Source: Candidatus Mediterraneibacter gallistercoris (lineage in GTDB: Bacteria > Bacillota_A > Clostridia > Lachnospirales > Lachnospiraceae). Taken from it: a stretch of 7,216 nucleotides of DNA. The stretch spans positions 1 through 7,216 of the forward strand of contig DWWI01000093.1 of assembly GCA_019119745.1 (NCBI GenBank), given 5' to 3'. A program made the position numbers and the translations under genes. The notes below the pieces were generated by a model, which was not told the origin of the DNA, made no database searches, and worked only from the letters and a program-made list of their open reading frames with translations. Shown here piece after piece: positions 6,681 to 7,216 of this stretch (its first letter is position 1; every line of letters begins with the position of its first letter).

Positions 6681-6735
6681 AAACAGTTCCTCCTTATGTT
6701 CAGATGGAAAGGGAGCTCCTTTTATCTTACACTGG

Positions 6736-6765
6736 TTAGACTCTCCCAGGCTGGAAAAGGTTGCA
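6736..6765 (-). promoter_or_regulatory. Predicted ECF-type autoregulated promoter of the sigma operon
   Basis: On the minus strand, TGCAACC (6765-6759) followed by a T-run (6758-6755) and GTCTAA (6741-6736) resembles ECF promoters of Firmicutes (AAC-containing -35, CGTCTA-like -10). From the AAC to the GTC there are 18 nt, close to the usual ECF spacing. Transcription would start near 6729, about 50 nt before the ATG. No sigma-A-like promoter was noticed in this short stretch. That suggests the sigma factor drives its own operon. Confidence 0.6.
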
Positions 6766-6795
6766 CAAAACACACAGAAATGCAAAAAATTTTCC

Positions 6796-6824
6796 TTGAC
6801 TTATTTTAAGCTTCTTCATATAAT
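6796..6824 (+). promoter_or_regulatory. Strong sigma-A promoter of the T-box/leuS transcript
   Basis: TTGACT (6796-6801) and TATAAT (6819-6824) are separated by 17 bp, nearly perfect consensus. The start would be near 6831, leading directly into T-box stem I. It lies back to back with the predicted ECF promoter; the two -35 elements are about 30 bp apart. Confidence 0.85.
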
Positions 6825-6842
6825 AATTGAGTATATTGCAAA

Positions 6843-7099
6843 GACAAAGAAGAGAAGTAGTAGGAGAGTATCGTTTCCAGAGAGCTGCCGGGAGGTGTGA
6901 GGCAGCAGCGTAAACTCCGAACTCATCTTGGAGTTCTTTCGGTGAACTTGTAAGAACCTCGTCGAGTGACACAGGCAGCCGGAAGCGGGAATTCCCGTTA
7001 CAGAATCAATGAGTGCATCTGTTTTAGGACAGATGAACGAGAGTGGTACCACGGAAAATAAGCCTTTTCGTCTCTTGATATGAGAAGAAAAGGCTTTTT
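6843..7099 (+). promoter_or_regulatory. T-box riboswitch, tRNA-Leu specific (CUC specifier)
   Basis: Stem I carries AGAGAG and the distal helix CTGCC(GGGAGGTGTGA)GGCAG (6884-6905). The specifier loop reads GAACTCATC, placing CTC (6922-6924), a leucine codon, after the conserved GAA. Hairpins at 6986-6997 and 7016-7035 fall where stems II/III are expected. The T-box GAGTGGTACCACGG (7041-7054) presents the TGGT bulge (7044-7047), whose variable base U fits an A73 discriminator, as tRNA-Leu has. The antiterminator can be drawn cleanly: CGAGAG (7038-7043) with CTCTTG (7072-7077), a 7-nt bulge TGGTACC, then ACG (7051-7053) with CGT (7069-7071). Its 3' strand overlaps the terminator. Uncharged tRNA-Leu would stabilise the antiterminator and allow read-through into leuS. 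Confidence 0.95.
7060..7099 (+). terminator. T-box regulatory terminator
   Basis: AAGCCTTTTC (7060-7069) pairs with GAAAAGGCTT (7087-7096). An inner 4-bp helix (7071-7074/7082-7085) and a T-run (7095-7099) complete it. The 5' arm and inner helix use the same bases (7069-7077) as the antiterminator, so the two structures are mutually exclusive. Confidence 0.9.
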
Positions 7100-7179
7100 C
7101 TATGCGTCCGGTCAAAATGAATGATCAGAACAGTCTTCAGGCGGACATTCAGTAAGAGAAGAAAGAGAGGAATCGTCAG

Positions 7180-7216
7180 ATGGGTACAAAGATTGTGTAC
7201 AACCACAGAGCAATTG
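7180..7216 (+). CDS. leuS: Leucyl-tRNA synthetase, N-terminus only (cut by the window end)
   Basis: Only 12 codons are visible, MGTKIVYNHRAI. GAGAGG (7165-7170) lies 9 nt before the ATG. The YNHRAI segment fits the usual opening of bacterial LeuS, where Y/F-x-H-x-x-I-E precedes a KWQ-x-YW segment. The decisive support is context: the T-box upstream has a CUC leucine specifier, and T-boxes of this kind control leuS or leucine biosynthesis genes. Between the T-box terminator and the ATG (7100-7179) is an untranslated stretch with a possible 5-bp hairpin (7106-7110/7142-7146). Confidence 0.75.
   Translation, partial: MGTKIVYNHRAI

Noticed and set aside
6681..6785. Longer start for the sigma factor at 6785
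   Set aside because: The extension lies across the predicted ECF promoter, has no RBS and is not sigma-like; the ATG at 6680 has a perfect AAGGAGG.
6816..7115. 99-codon minus-strand frame
   Set aside because: It is the complement of the T-box leader, whose RNA structure accounts for the sequence.

Overview
The window reads as chromosomal DNA of a strictly anaerobic, low-to-mid GC Firmicute. The best guess is a Clostridia/Lachnospiraceae-type gut anaerobe. This is inferred from the class III (anaerobic) ribonucleotide reductase pair, the AGGAGG-type ribosome binding sites, the sigma-A promoters, the glycine riboswitch and T-box leaders, and an ECF sigma/DUF4179 pair. The species cannot be named from the sequence alone.

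Layout. Bases 1-60 hold what looks like the first ~20 codons of a WYL-type HTH regulator. The frame is broken where a ~150-bp imperfect foldback (60-209) begins. A sigma-A-like promoter (231-259) then leads into a glycine riboswitch (about 292-441) directly ahead of a complete AGCS-family sodium:amino-acid symporter gene (456-1868), which ends in a rho-independent terminator (1898-1945). Next is an anaerobic dNTP module. Two NrdR boxes 31 bp apart (2059-2074, 2090-2105) overlap a promoter (2083-2111) ahead of nrdD (2204-4363) and nrdG (4437-4976). A strong hairpin (about 4992-5038) separates nrdG from a convergent minus-strand operon. That operon consists of an ECF sigma factor gene (6680 down to 6147) overlapping by 11 bp a membrane-anchored DUF4179 protein gene (6157 down to 5054), probably its anti-sigma factor. 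An ECF-like promoter (6765-6736, minus) suggests autoregulation. Facing the other way is a near-consensus sigma-A promoter (6796-6824) and a complete T-box leader (about 6843-7099). Its specifier reads CUC (Leu), and it precedes the first 12 codons of a probable leuS (7180 to window end).

How they work together. The window is dense in metabolite-sensing regulation: glycine sensing for an amino-acid transporter, (d)ATP sensing through NrdR for deoxynucleotide synthesis, uncharged tRNA-Leu sensing for leucyl-tRNA synthetase, and probably envelope-signal sensing through sigma/anti-sigma. These are known mechanisms. The least explained element is the foldback at the left edge, sitting at the break of a regulator gene remnant. 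No CRISPR array, rRNA, tRNA or intact insertion sequence was seen.
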